A stretch of DNA of 64,000 bases from Siphonodentalium dalli (Eukaryota; Mollusca; Scaphopoda; Gadilida; Siphonodentaliidae). Where the stretch lies: NCBI GenBank assembly GCA_032622095.1, contig CP136063.1, positions 211,278,355 through 211,342,354 on the forward strand, in the 5' to 3' direction. The notes beneath the pieces were generated by a model. That model ran no database searches. It had not been told where the DNA came from and saw only the letters and a list, made by a program, of their open reading frames with translations. Position 1 is the first letter of the stretch. Every line of letters begins with the position of its first letter. This document shows positions 11,922-22,211 of the stretch, piece by piece. Made by a program: the position numbers and the translations under genes.

Positions 11922-12266
11922 TAAAAACTCATCGAGCAGAACCTGACAGTAAACAGCCATCTTATCCTATTCGGCGATGTGAACCTACATTATGATTTGG
12001 AATCAGATAACAACATAGCTGAGCTCAAATATGTTCTGCTCAGTGTGAATATGGTGCAATTTGTTAAAACTCAAACACATCATAAGCAGCACTTTTTTGA
12101 CTGGGTTATAGTGAGGCAAGACCCCACAAACATGAAATACATCGCATTGAGTAAACAATTCCCCACTGTTTCTATTCAACTTCAAGTTAGCGGTAAAAAT
12201 ACTAAATGCAAACCGCAATTTGTAAGTAGTAAACATCTGAAAAAGACATTATTTATTTCTATTTGA
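11922..12266 (+). pseudogene. Non-LTR (LINE) retrotransposon endonuclease relic
   Basis: Opening after the stop at 11922–11924, the plus frame reads …H-L-I-L-F-G-D-V-N-L-H-Y-D…, then about 25 residues later V-Q-F-V-K-T-Q-T-H-H…H-F-F-D-W-V-I-V-R. In apurinic-type LINE endonucleases the corresponding motifs are GDFNxH and TH…G-H-xLDxVI. Order and spacing fit, with Phe replaced by Val in the first motif. Only the C-terminal part of the domain is present; the N-terminal Asn/Glu motifs, the SDH motif and the reverse transcriptase are absent, so it is dead. An inverted, more decayed copy of its tail is at 8267–8410. Confidence 0.6.
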
Positions 12267-12470
12267 GGTGGCAATTTTTCTTTCAGGTTTATCAGCATTT
12301 TTAACGATAAGAGCGATGGTAATTGAGGGACTATATTTTATCTAGCGCATTAAATTTAAAATAAAAAGTCTTGAATTGGCTGAGTGTTTTCTATGGCCGC
12401 ACATTTCCTTGATAATTACGAGGCATTTGTTTGTCTAAATAACGTATTTCGGTTCGAAGAGCTTTAGAAT

Positions 12471-12635
12471 GGGGATAACAGTGTGGTGTTTTGTGATTTC
12501 GGAAAGGTACATGGCAAATATACTGTGGCAAATACCCGTTAATGGGCTCCGGCTCCGTCGCTCATTAACTAAATTTGCTACAGTATATTCGCCATGTACC
12601 TTTCCGAAATCACAAAACACCACACTGTTATCCCC
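12471..12635. repeat. Near-perfect palindrome, sister of 7839–8006
   Basis: GGGGATAACAGTGTGGTGTT at the left pairs with aacaccacactgttatcccc at the right; the arms continue through gatttcggaaaggtacatgg. The loop holds 'gggctccggctccgtcg'. Homology to the 7839 copy continues only on its left side (gttcgaagagctttagaat), and the shared block ends exactly at the palindrome's outer edge, suggesting that it marks an element terminus. Confidence 0.85.
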
Positions 12636-12982
12636 TAATTTATTATTATTATTATGTACACATTTTCAGCCGTTTCTGTATAAGCAATCAGTAGGTCAAA
12701 TTTCAAGTTTGACACTACGTGTCGCTGGTAGTCCCTCATGTGACGTCACATGAAAGATGATTAATGATTCAGACTGCATAATCCATAATGGAATAATCAA
12801 TTGCATGAATCACCATAACTACAGTTAAGGGCCGCCTCCACCAAAAAAAAAGACTGAGAAAAAAATACACCAGTGTAATCTTTTAATACATATAAGGTAG
12901 ACAACTCCACACATATGGTGGTTTAGATACATGTAAGGTAGATAACTCTCCACAGATGATTGTTTAAAGGTACTCAATCCAA

Positions 12983-13195
12983 TCAGATGCTTCTAAATTA
13001 CTATTTCTTTGGCTTCGGGGGTAAAAAATATTTGATTCAAGTCAAGGAATCCACCTATCAAAGCTCAGAGTGATCAGATATCCATTTTTTAAGTTTGTTA
13101 TTTCTTGAGATGTCAATAATATGTGACCCAGAAACACTTTGTCAAACAGACGGTCTTGCGGATGAAGATGAATAATCTAAAATCAAGTGGTTATT
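12983..13195 (+). repeat. Dispersed repeat (second copy at 62777–62985)
   Basis: Shares with 62777–62985, in order: aaattactatttc, ttggctt, gggtaaaaaatatttgatt, aagtcaagga, atcaaa, ctcagagtga, cagatat and gatgaagatga. The two copies are moderately diverged. It lies only about 120 bases before the second PTP exon. No ORF spans it. Confidence 0.65.
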
Positions 13196-13318
13196 ATTAC
13201 CACTTGATTTTAGAGTTATCTTGTTGATGGTATGACATAAATATCCTGGTCAAGGAATTACTTATCGTGAACGATTTGCGTATCTGCCAATAATAATTAT
13301 GAGTATCCACTTTGGCAG

Positions 13319-13355
13319 GGATATGGAAAAGAAAGAAGTCATATCGCCATGGCAG
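13319..13355 (+). CDS. Protein tyrosine phosphatase domain, exon B (partial gene)
   Basis: A 37-base micro-exon: acceptor 'ccactttggcag', donor 'gttggt'. Read in phase 0 from the previous exon it encodes G-Y-G-K-E-R-S-H-I-A-M-A plus one base (G). The family sequence here is GYxxxxxYIATQGP, directly after NASYI, so position and length are exactly as expected. The final G plus 'at' from the next exon makes Asp. Thus the conserved T-Q-G-P reads M-A-D-P: the Gln and Gly normally invariant in active PTPs are replaced. It is too short for ORF-based gene finding. Introns on either side are 8.2 kb and 10.6 kb. The call depends on phase and spacing agreement with both neighbours, which is good. Confidence 0.8.
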
Positions 13356-13379
13356 GTTGGTTTCATTTACAAATACACA

Positions 13380-13625
13380 ATATTATATGCTAATCATTCA
13401 CATGATTTCAATAACATAATCCCTTGTGTTCAATAACATAATCACATGTGAATCATTCCCATGTTTCAAAACCCCGACTACTCATTACCATGCGATCAAT
13501 AACGTAATCCCCAGCTAATCATTTCCATGTGTTCAATAAACATCATTACCATGTGTTCAGTAACATAATAAACAGAGAATCATTCCCATGTGTTCAATAA
13601 CATAATCAACTGATAATCATTCATT
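13380..13625 (+). repeat. Degenerate minisatellite ('aatcattcccatgtgttc')
   Basis: About seven diverged copies of a 30–35-base unit resembling 'aatcattcccatgtgttcaataacataatc' in pieces: catgatttcaataacata, cttgtgttcaataacata, catgtgttcaataaac, catgtgttcagtaacata, catgtgttcaataacata. A single related unit recurs at 22825–22855. It lies right after the micro-exon. Confidence 0.6.
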
Positions 13626-14089
13626 TTTATTTAGATTTAATTCCTTGCTCCATTAAAAAACTAACACCATTTTAACATCAACCAGGATGACCAAACCAAA
13701 TTTGGTTTAAATCAGTCTAAAATCAAGGACATGCAAACAGCAGATACTCAGAGCTACATAAGATATGAGATATGAGGAGGGTGCATGTTAACAGAGAATA
13801 TTTACTTAACACCATATAGAAGACACATTGTGCTGGCTGAGGTGATTATAAAGTAATTAATGAGATGGCAGTGTTAACAAAATCTGCTTGGAGTGACAGC
13901 TCTGTTGATTTATATCCCAGAGCTCTCTGCCTAGTAGAGAGTTTGTATATAAATGACCTATGGATTGTGATAACAAACTAGCTCCCAAGTTAGACCATTA
14001 AAATAAATACCTGTTTTCTCAGGCAATTACATATGGGAAACTGAGATGAATAATTTAGTGATATTTGATGTGGATGGTGACTGGAATTC

Positions 14090-16045
14090 AGTTCTGTTTA
14101 AATGGGGTCACAGAGTAAAAAAGTGGTATAGCTAGGGAAGTAACTCTTTCCATCCATAGTAATTCTTAAAACATCTTCTCAATTCAAGAACCATCGGGGC
14201 TATTAACTTATATTTCGTATGGAGGGTTCTTGGGTGACAGGGATACATATTTGTTCAAATGGGGTCACCGGGTCAAATAAGGGCGGAGCCCGGGATATAA
14301 CTTGTCCATCCATTGTAATTCTTAAAATGTCTTATCAAGAACCATCATGCCTATTCAGCTTATATTTGGTATGGGTGACTGGGATTCAGATTTGATTCAG
14401 AATTGGATCACTGGGTCAAATAGGGGTGGAGCAAGAGACATAATTCTTTCCCTCAATAGTTATTCTTAAAACATGTTCTCAAGAACCATTTAGCATATTT
14501 AGCAAGTCCTTGTGTGACTTGGATTCAGATATGTTCAAATGGGGTCACCAGGTCAATTAGGGGTGCAACTAACACGGACTGGAATTTGATATCACGGGGT
14601 CAATTAGCTCTGGTAGGTTTTGATATGAAGATGATCAATGGACTCCAGACATATAGTAATAACAGTATTTATTGTTGAATTCCAAGCATATATTAGGTAC
14701 ACAAGTATTGAACAGCCTATCGGGTGCCAATGAAATGCAATATAATCTGGGTGCCGTGAAGAGAGAATAAGAACCGGGTGCCGTGAAGAGTGAAGTCTAA
14801 AGATGAATTCCTTAACTTACATTTAGAAGTTTTTATATATATATACAACTTGGTGAAACAATAGATTTGATTAGCCAAAGAAGTGTGAAAGCCTGAAGCA
14901 TACTAATTGACAGCAGGACTTGCCACCTGGACATTTAGAATAATAGGTGTAAAGATTTATGTCAATTGATAAGAGTTATATGAAGCTTAATTGGAGAATT
15001 AGCAATTAACGTGGCAAGCTCTAGTTAAGATGATAAAGATAAAGAACAATTGAGGCATGATTGATTGAAAGTAATGAACAGATTTGAGAAGAAATGAATA
15101 TGAAGTAAAGTAAATAGGAAATAGTTTGAATGGGGGAATATGGCTTGGTGACACAACCAGGGACATAACTCTTCCCCCATAGTAATTCTTAAAATTGCTC
15201 CTCCTCAAGAGCCATCATGCTGTTTTAGCTCACCTGAGACGAAGTCTCCGGTGGAGCTATAGTCATCACTCCTCGTCCGTCGTCCGTCCGTCTGTCTGTC
15301 CGTCCGTCTGTCCGTCCGTCAACTTTTTTAAAAACATCTTCTCCTCTGAAACCATCATACCAAATTGGTTCATATTTGGTGTGGATGTTCCCTAGGTGAC
15401 TCTCATTCAGATTTGTTCAAATGAGGTCACTGGGTCAAATAGTTGCCAAACCAGGGTCATAACTCTATTCCTCCACAGTAATTCTTACAACAACTTCTTG
15501 TCCATAACCATTGTGCCGATTTAGCTAATATTTGGTATGGAGGGTCCTTGGGTGACTGGTGTTCAGATTTGTTCAAATGAGGTCACCCGGTCAATTAGTT
15601 GAGAAACCAGGGCCATAACTCATAGTAATTCTTACAATGACTTCATCTACAAAAATATTGGGCCGATTTAGCTTATATTTGGTACTGAGGGACCTTGGGT
15701 GACTGGGAATCAGATTTGTTCAAATTGGATCACTGGGTCATTAGGGGCAGAGCCAGGGACATAACTCTAAAAACCAAAAAATTACATTTTTGTATTTTGA
15801 TCATATTTGGTGTGGATGTTCCCTAGGTGACTGTCATTCAGATTTGTTCAAATGAGGTCACTGTGTCAAACAGTTGCGAAACCAGGGCCATAACTATATT
15901 CCTCCTTGGTAATTCTTATAACGACTTCTTGTCTATAACCATTGTGCCGATTTAGTTTATATTTGGTATGTGGGGTCATTGAATGACTGGGGTTCAGATT
16001 TGTTCAAATGGGGTCACTGGGTCAAATTCGGGTGCAGGCAGGGCC
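14090..16045 (+). repeat. Degenerate tandem repeat, unit about 130–165 bp
   Basis: Repeated blocks read, in order: 'accatcatgcc', 'atttagcttatatttggta', 'ggagggtccttgggtgac', 'attcagatttgttcaaat', 'ggggtcactgggtcaaat', 'gccagggacataactc', 'tagtaattcttaaaa'. Starts of 'ttgttcaaat' near 15414, 15575, 15718, 15846 and 15998 show irregular spacing (128–161). Such arrays are typical non-coding repeats of bivalve genomes as I remember them. Continues in style at 17510–18070. Confidence 0.7.
15220..15325 (+). repeat. Mollusc-type repeat with (cgtccgtctgtc) run
   Basis: 'tttagctcacctgagacgaagtc' (in parts) is followed by 'ggtggagctatagtcatcac', then a run of gtccgtccgtctgtctgtc ending in 'caacttttt'. 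This repeat type is, to my knowledge, widespread in bivalves and is one basis for the taxon suggestion. It is embedded in the degenerate tandem array. Confidence 0.6.
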
Positions 16046-16370
16046 ATAATTCCCAAAAAAATAATAAAAAATTCAGGAACTCCTTGATCAATTTAACATA
16101 CAAAAAAAATTATCACCCTCCCCCCACATGACCCAGAACCCCACCCTGCCCCCAACCAACAGCATTCCACCCTATCTCATTTCCTAACTCACAGGATCTC
16201 CCCCACCAGCATATTAAGTCAATTGTATTAGCTACAGACAGAGAGAGTTAATATAAATACACACACAGGCATCAATTGAGATGTTTATCAGGCTGACAGG
16301 TGTGAACTTAATGCACCAGACAGCACTCATGCCAATGTGTGTTATTAAAATAAAAACAAATTATTGTTCT

Positions 16371-16809
16371 CTAACCTGAATTTAGTGTGTCTGGCATTTG
16401 CAGAATGAGGTTCCCAGAGGGTGAATTTAGTTATGCTACCCTGCACAGCAGTCTAGCATCACCAAATACACTAGCCAGGGTCCTCATTCTGCTTAAGCCT
16501 CATCTTCTGGGAAGTATATAGGCACTTAAATTGACATTTTTACTTACTTTTTCCCTTCTATTTAGTTTCTATATCCCCTAATTTGTGAATATAAAATGCA
16601 TAATTGAGGTGCCCAGTGGGTGCACATCACCAACTTTAACTGGAGAACTTCAATCTAATGCTATGTCTCCCATAGCAGTTGAGGCCTACACAGAATGAGG
16701 TCCTCAGAGGGTGAATTTGGTGATGCTAGCCCGCATTGCAGGATTGTGTCATTAAATTCACCCTTATGGGACCTCATTGTGCAAATGTCAGACACTATGT
16801 TCAGGCTTG
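16371..16809. mobile_element. hAT-like MITE with terminal hairpins, 439 bp
   Basis: Same family as 61962–62338 and 49994–50144. The left end (ctaacctgaa…agtgtgtctggcatttgcag) pairs with the right end (ctgcaaatgtcagacacta type, here tgcaaatgtcagacactatg…tcaggcttg). 'gaatgaggt…cctcattctg' hairpins occur near each end. Flanking octamers attgttct and gctgttcg match at five positions, a decayed 8-bp target duplication. Confidence 0.65.
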
Positions 16810-16878
16810 GCTGTTCGAATATTATGTTCTTAACCACCAGTATCCAATTGAACTCATTATACCCTGAAAAGAAAACTT

Positions 16879-16892
16879 GGGGGGGGGGGGGG
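16879..16892 (+). repeat. Poly-G tract, 14 bp
   Basis: A run of 14 G after 'gaaaactt'. It is one of four plus-strand G homopolymers in the window (others at 17442, 37997, 42775). It is followed by a 'tatccatctgtc'-type CT-rich stretch to about 16980. Confidence 0.9.
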
Positions 16893-17248
16893 TATATTGG
16901 ATTGAATTTGTCAGTATCTATGTCAGACTGTTTTCCCATCCATCCATCTGTCATTATGTCTCTATCCGTCCATCAATTGTTTTCTTCTCCAGATACATAT
17001 TAAAGACCAAATGGGTTTAAATATTTAGGTGTGGATGTAAATCCTTGTTTTGAACACAGCTGTAGGAGTAACACAATACATTGGTATCACTGGGCAAATG
17101 TTTGTGCCATCATTAATTATCTTCATGTCAACAGGTCTCCCAGACATTCTTGTTGCTGATAGTGGCTATATGAATGGAATTTTATCCCATGTTTATCTCA
17201 GATACAAATTGCCTGTTTGAAAGATAAAGTTTATTTTTACTATTAATA

Positions 17249-17381
17249 TTAACCATTTCATGACCAGAGTTGTGCTGGTGAGACCCTGTGCTTGTGCATT
17301 CTCTTATATATGCTCCCATGGGAAGCCTCCCATATAAAAGAGAATGCACTGGCTTTCCAGGTCATGGTAATTTTGTTAAGG
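17249..17381. mobile_element. piggyBac-like hairpin MITE, single-hairpin copy
   Basis: Starts ttaaccatttcatgacc; includes 'ccctgtgcttgtgcattctc' and a hairpin tcttatatatgctcccat / cccatataaaagag; ends ccaggtcatggtaattttgttaa. It is a diverged and shortened version of the TTAA-flanked family described at 41135 and 44482. Confidence 0.6.
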
Positions 17382-17441
17382 CAATAGGCATCCAAATAAA
17401 TGATGTATGTCATATTCTTGCAGGGATGTCGCCACTGTGTT

Positions 17442-17461
17442 GGGGGGGGGGGGGGGGGGGG
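17442..17461 (+). repeat. Poly-G tract, 20 bp
   Basis: Twenty consecutive G after 'ccactgtgtt'. An apparent acceptor 'attcttgcagg' lies just upstream, but what follows is this homopolymer, so no exon is called. Confidence 0.9.
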
Positions 17462-17509
17462 TGATTTACAGATTTGTTCAATGAAATGTAATTTTTGAGC
17501 TCACATCTT

Positions 17510-18985
17510 CTCTAGACTGAATGGGTTCATATTTGGTGTAGATGTTCCCTAGGTGACTTACATTCATATTTGTTTAAATGAGGTCACTCTATCAAATGGT
17601 TATGAAGGCAGGGCCATAACTCTTGCTCTCCATAGTAATTCTTAAAAACTACCTCTTCTGCTGTACCATCAGGTTGAACGGGTTCATATTTGGTATGAAC
17701 AGTCCTTGTGTGACCTGGAGTTCAGATTTTTTTTTCAAATGGGGTCATTGGTTTTAAATGGGGTCAACTTGTCAACTAGGGGTCAAGCAAAGGAAAGTTT
17801 TCCTCTTAATATGCTTCCTTCACACAGACCATCAGGTCTATTTTATTGATATTTAGTATGAAGGGTTCTTTGGTATCTGGGATTCAAATTTATTCAGATG
17901 GGGTCACCAGATTAAATAGACTGGGACCAGGGACATAACTGTATGTCTCTATAGTAATACTTAAAAATGTCTTCTCAAGAGAGGTTGGACTATTTAGCTT
18001 ACATATAGTATGGAGGATCCTTTAGTGACTGAGATTCAGATTTGTTAACATGAGGTCAACCTGTCAAGAAATGACGGGGCTATGGGGACTTCACTTAAAA
18101 CATCTACCTTGGAACTACCTGACTGATTAATCTTGACATATATATGTTGTTTTCGGGTTCATGGATAATTGGGCTTCAAACATGTCTAAATAGTTTATAA
18201 AACGGTGCTTGTGAGATTGGAAATTTCGAACAATTGAGAAAGTTTGAGACGTCAGTTGTGAAATTCTAACCTAAGACTTGGGAATCTGGAGCCCGGTCAG
18301 GAGGGGATATGTTGAGCTGGAGGGGGATCTGTAGTGTTCCATTGGTAATTTAAAGGTAGATATTCGCTGATCGACATGAAGCCTCTCTAGCCACATATCC
18401 TGTGTAGATCCGCTTCTTTTAAAGTGATTATGAAAAGTTCTGACTGTTATGGTCTCAAGAGTCCCAGTCTTATCGGTCTTTGCAGTCTGGTGAGCGACCC
18501 CACAGTCTTTGACTGTCTTGTTAGTTTATATGTAGGGTCCTTGTGTTAACTAATTTGTTAAAATGGGTTTGACCAGTCAAGAAATGATGTTTTGGTGTAC
18601 ATGGCCTATGGAGAGTTGGTATAAACAATTGTTTGAATGGGGTCCACCATTAAAAAGGAGGCATGTCAGGTTGGAACTTTGTAACAGTTAGGAAAGCTTG
18701 AAGAACATATGCAAAGGAATTTTACGAACTTGGGAGTGTGTTTGCTTCAGTTCAGAGAGAGCAGACTATGGACTATGTGGGTGGGGAGGATCAGGACCAT
18801 GTAGTTAAAAATTTCAAGGTGGACACCCCACTGCTCATAGGAGACCCTCTAGCTATGACCCTCTTCAGAACTACTTGTTTTTAAGTGATTTTGACAAGTA
18901 CTAACTCTGAAGGTCTTCAGAGTCCCAGTTTTCTCAGTCTTTACAGTCAGGTGAGTGTCTTCACAGTCATTGACCTTCTTGTTTA
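17510..18985 (+). repeat. Degenerate tandem repeats, including a ~470-bp duplicated block
   Basis: 17510–18070 continues the 'gttcaaatggggtcac' type units. After that two longer units (about 18070–18530 and 18540–18985) share the order: ggggtccacc/aacctgtc, 'cttgggartstg', 'cctctagc', 'cttttaaagtgattwtga', 'ctctga/ctgttatggtct', 'agagtcccagt', 'tctttacagtc', 'ggtgagyg'. No coding frame is kept between units. Confidence 0.6.
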
Positions 18986-19560
18986 AAGATACGGAAAGTG
19001 TTGGCAGTGGGTATTGCTGTTAAAATATTCAATTCCGTTAAAACCATCATAAACATAAAGAATATTATAATATAAACAAAAAATTTTCTTCTAACAATCA
19101 AAACTATCGCGTAAATTGCTTGTTATTGTCATGTTGGTACTCTGCTATGTAAACAAACACCAACAAGCAGTATGTAAAGAGTATATGTGATTAGCCAAAG
19201 ACTCAACAGTAGGGAGACCCCAATAATTGAACTTTGGTTAGAAATGCCACCCAGTTGTTTTTAACATACATATATAGAGCTCGCTAATTTTCGCCTCTCA
19301 AGATTTTGCTCCTGAATGGGTCACCGTGAATCACTTTCCTGAAAAATTGCCTCGGTGTTGAGTGTTTTTCTTATCGCCCACTAATTATGTGCTGTATATA
19401 AACAAACTCTTGGCTCACACAAAGTGTGTTTTGTGGATAATATCGCATTCATACTATCATTATACTATACTACTAGTATATATTCTTGGGAAAATTTTCA
19501 TAATTTGGTAACTGTTATTTCTAAATTGTGACCAATAATGAAGGCCATCCGTGTCTATAA
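18985..19560 (+). repeat. Dispersed repeat (second copy at 23065–23850)
   Basis: Shared landmarks with 23065–23850, same order: 'gtgggtat', 'ccgttaaaaccatcataaac', 'aagaatattata', 'tcatgttggtac/tcatgttttta', 'atgtaaacaaaca', 'acacaaagtgtgttttgt', 'ataatatcgcatt', 'tatactatac', 'attatcataattt/attttcataattt', 'gttatttctaaatt', 'aatgaaggcc'. Both copies end at the same 'aatgaaggcc' block. Probably copies of one old element; no ORF. Confidence 0.65.
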
Positions 19561-19710
19561 TTATGTGATGTGAACTACATGTATCTGGTCATAAAACATA
19601 AAGGTGGATTATCTGTTATATGAGCCAACATACAGACAATAGAAAGTGAAGCCAGATCAACAAATCTATCAAGCTAGTGGTCAGCAGTGATATGTCGAAA
19701 GTAATAAATG

Positions 19711-19876
19711 TACAGTAATGCCCAAAGTAATCAATTCCTTAACCACAGCATAATTATGGATAACTTTTCAGGATTTATTCGGAAATATGGCTTGTTAATT
19801 GCCATTCAATGGAAAGCTCTCACTTTACCCATAATTCTGCTGTGGTTAAGGGGTCGATTATTTAGGGCATTACTCT
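19711..19876. mobile_element. pogo-like palindromic MITE, right arm partly deleted
   Basis: Begins tacagtaatgcccaaagtaa and ends ttatttagggcattact. The left arm is complete up to the 'gaaagctctca' apex; the right arm jumps directly to 'cccataattctgctgtggtt', so most of it is deleted. Family description under 39874–40090. Confidence 0.8.
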
Positions 19877-20119
19877 ATGTAATCTTAAGATTTTCCGTTT
19901 GCATGACCCAACTGTGCGAGTAAAGGGGGTTGCCCAATGACACGTGAGTCCACGATAAGAGGTACCATGTCTTACCCACCGGAAGCTGACATAAGCTAAT
20001 GATAGGCAGAGCACTCTGCTGTATAGGTAGTCTCAGAATCAGTCAGAAAGTTGAAATAAAAGAAGCAAGAAAGCCCCACATCCTCCTGTTTACCATATGT
20101 ATTATTACTACCTGAATTA

Positions 20120-20850
20120 AAGGTACACTTCCCCTAATATATTCGGTAATATTTTATGAGATATTGGATAGATTTTGACGAAACTTTATGTAAATCTGAA
20201 ACACAATCTGTATGAGGCACGGTCCTGTGAGTTATGTTATAGCCGACTGAACACGAATTGAATGGAAGAGGGGTGCTAATTTTCAAAAGTTGCAAAACAC
20301 TGACATAGAGTGGACAGTCACTCCAGTGTTCCATTTTTCACACAAGTTGTTACTGGTTGTAAATGTGGTTCAAACGTGACACTGTGAGTCCACGATTTAT
20401 ACATGCATGTCATTTTCAGGATACAATGTGCCCGCTGCATTGCCAGGCCATTCAGTCTAACCACATTCCTTTGGAATGACCTTGTAGTTTCATGCCGTGA
20501 GCAACAGAGTTATTGAAATCAGTCTCCTTGAAGCCATTTTTCAGTAAACCATGTTTCCCGCCATGTAGGCCTTTAGGTACCAACAGATACAGATGTTCCA
20601 TGCCGGTGCGATAAGTGGGGTGCAAGGCACAGCTGAATGATCACTCTACCTGTGTTTTTGCAACTTTTGTGATGCTCTTCCATTCAATTCGTGCTCACTC
20701 AGCCATATCTCACATCACATCACAGTGCTTAGCACACTTGATGTCTCTGCATGCATGGTACCACAAATCATTTGCGGAAAATTTCATCAAAATCTAATTA
20801 AATATCTTCGAAAATATTACAGAATATATTAGGGGGGACTTTCTTTTTTT
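20120..20850. mobile_element. Foldback element with about 215-bp inverted arms
   Basis: The left arm (20121–20335) is the reverse complement of 20640–20850: cttcccctaatatattcggtaat against tacagaatatattaggggggac, ctcttccattcaattcg matched by cgaattgaatggaagag, and 'tttgacgaaactt' by 'aaatttcatcaaaa'. The loop (20340–20640) is unique sequence. A third copy of the arm follows directly at 20868–21085. Confidence 0.75.
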
Positions 20851-20867
20851 TAGGTGTTTCTATAAAG

Positions 20868-21085
20868 CACGTGTTTTTGCAACTTTTGAAAAGTGCCCCT
20901 CTTCCATTCAATTGGTGATCACTCAGCCATATATCACCTCACAGCACAGTGCTTAGCACACTTGATGTCTCTGGTACCACAAATCATTTGCGGAAAGTTT
21001 CATCAAAAGTCCAATTAAATATGTCCGAAAATATTACAGAATATATTAGGGGGGACTTTCTTTTTGTTAGGTGTTTTTAAAGCAC
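20868..21085 (+). repeat. Extra tandem copy of the foldback arm
   Basis: 'gtgtttttgcaacttttg', 'ctcttccattcaattggt', 'actcagccatat', 'cagtgcttagcacacttgat', 'accacaaatcatttgcgg' and 'agaatatattaggggggac' repeat 20651–20850 at an offset of about 220 bases. It gives the locus one left and two right arms, probably by unequal exchange or template switching. Confidence 0.75.
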
Positions 21086-21089
21086 TAAC

Positions 21090-21999
21090 AGCTAATGGGT
21101 TCTATCTTTTTTCTGTTGATATCTGACGTTCATCAAACAGTTAATCAACCAAAAGTCAGGGAAAAAAAGAGATGTTCTGTAAATTGAAGCTTGTAAAGTA
21201 ATTTGTGTGTAATAGGATCTCACAATAGATTATGTCACTTTGCACAAAACAGCAAAAGGAAATTATCAATTTTTTTGGTTTTCAGTAAATCCCTGAATGT
21301 CTGGATACAGTCATGATGATAATGCATATTACATTATACACCACGCATTTATGATATCTGTGTTATACGACAACAGGTTAATCAGTCGAATTGAATAGCT
21401 AGTGATGGATTAATTTGTGGCTTGCTTTATTGCCAACAAAGATCGAGGACAAATAATATGTATGCTTTGATGACATAGTTGTAGCTTGATAACTGTCTAG
21501 AAATATTAAAAATAATTTCCTGGGGTCATTAGATATTTATTGCTACTTCAGTTGGCTAATTTGAGATATAGATTGGGGCACAAACTTAACATTGATGACC
21601 AATGAACACCGGATGGTGTTGAGTTCTTTGGATTTGTATACTACAAGTAGATAATACGTAGTTTAAAATAAACGTAATACTGCGTAAACTTCGTCAACTT
21701 GAACTAGATAATATGCTGGTGACACGAGTACAACACTTATCTATTTTGTATTCCATCTCGCATATTTCTTGTACATGTATATGCACAATATTAGAGTTAG
21801 ACTAACTTGGTATAGTTATACAGAAATTATCAAACATGCATGCAACATTTCAACAACAATACTATCTATTGTTCTTTCTTTCATATTTTATGCTAAATAT
21901 GCATATTAAAACTATTATTTATACTTTATGTAACCATCTGTTGTCAGACCGCTTTCCAACTTGGAGCTTTCTATTTGTTCAATAAATCTTTTAATCTTT
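21090..21999 (+). other. Unique intron sequence, nothing recognised
   Basis: AT-rich single-copy DNA in PTP intron 2. No coding exon, tRNA-like box, or repeat shared with the rest of the window was seen on either strand. Confidence 0.5.
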
Positions 22000-22211
22000 A
22001 ATAATACTAGCTTACTTTACTAGCTCATATTAATAATACTAGCTTACTTTACTAGCTCATATTAATAATACTAGCTTACTTTACTAGCTCATATTAATAA
22101 TACTAGCTTACTTTACTAGCTCATATTAATAATACTAGCTTACTTTACTAGCTCATATTAATAATACTAGCTTACTTTACTAGCTCATATTAATAATACT
22201 AGCTTGATTTA
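22000..22211 (+). repeat. 32-bp minisatellite, about 6.5 copies
   Basis: The unit (aataatactagcttacttta + ctagctcatatt, 32 bases) is repeated with almost no variation from 22000. The last copy is interrupted at its internal TTA by the MITE at 22212–22622 and continues beyond it as 'ttactggctcat' (22623–22634). Near-identity of the units indicates a young array. Confidence 0.95.

Larger units (their letters stand above)
6176..12880. mobile_element. Large composite foldback (long-TIR) element
   Basis: The two ends are inverted copies: TTACACCGGTGTAGTTTTTA near 6176 and tacaccagtgtaa near 12864–12877. Left 6176–6436 pairs with right 12650–12880 (tatggattatgc / gcataatccata; gagggactac / gtagtccctc). 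Left 6436–6900 pairs with right 11010–11660 (ttgcaatctggtc / gaccagattgcaa; gggataggcgca / tgcgcctatccc; gttgaaacgatta / taatcgtttcaac). The right arm is interrupted from about 11665 to 12640 by about 1 kb containing a LINE fragment and a palindrome. The loop carries a hAT-type element (7701–10111). It fills most of PTP intron 1. No full transposase was recognised. Confidence 0.75.

Noticed and set aside
17415-17461. Possible acceptor 'attcttgcag' with a following exon
   Set aside because: The sequence runs into 20 G within 20 bases and matches no PTP segment; the real micro-exon at 13319 already fills the expected slot.
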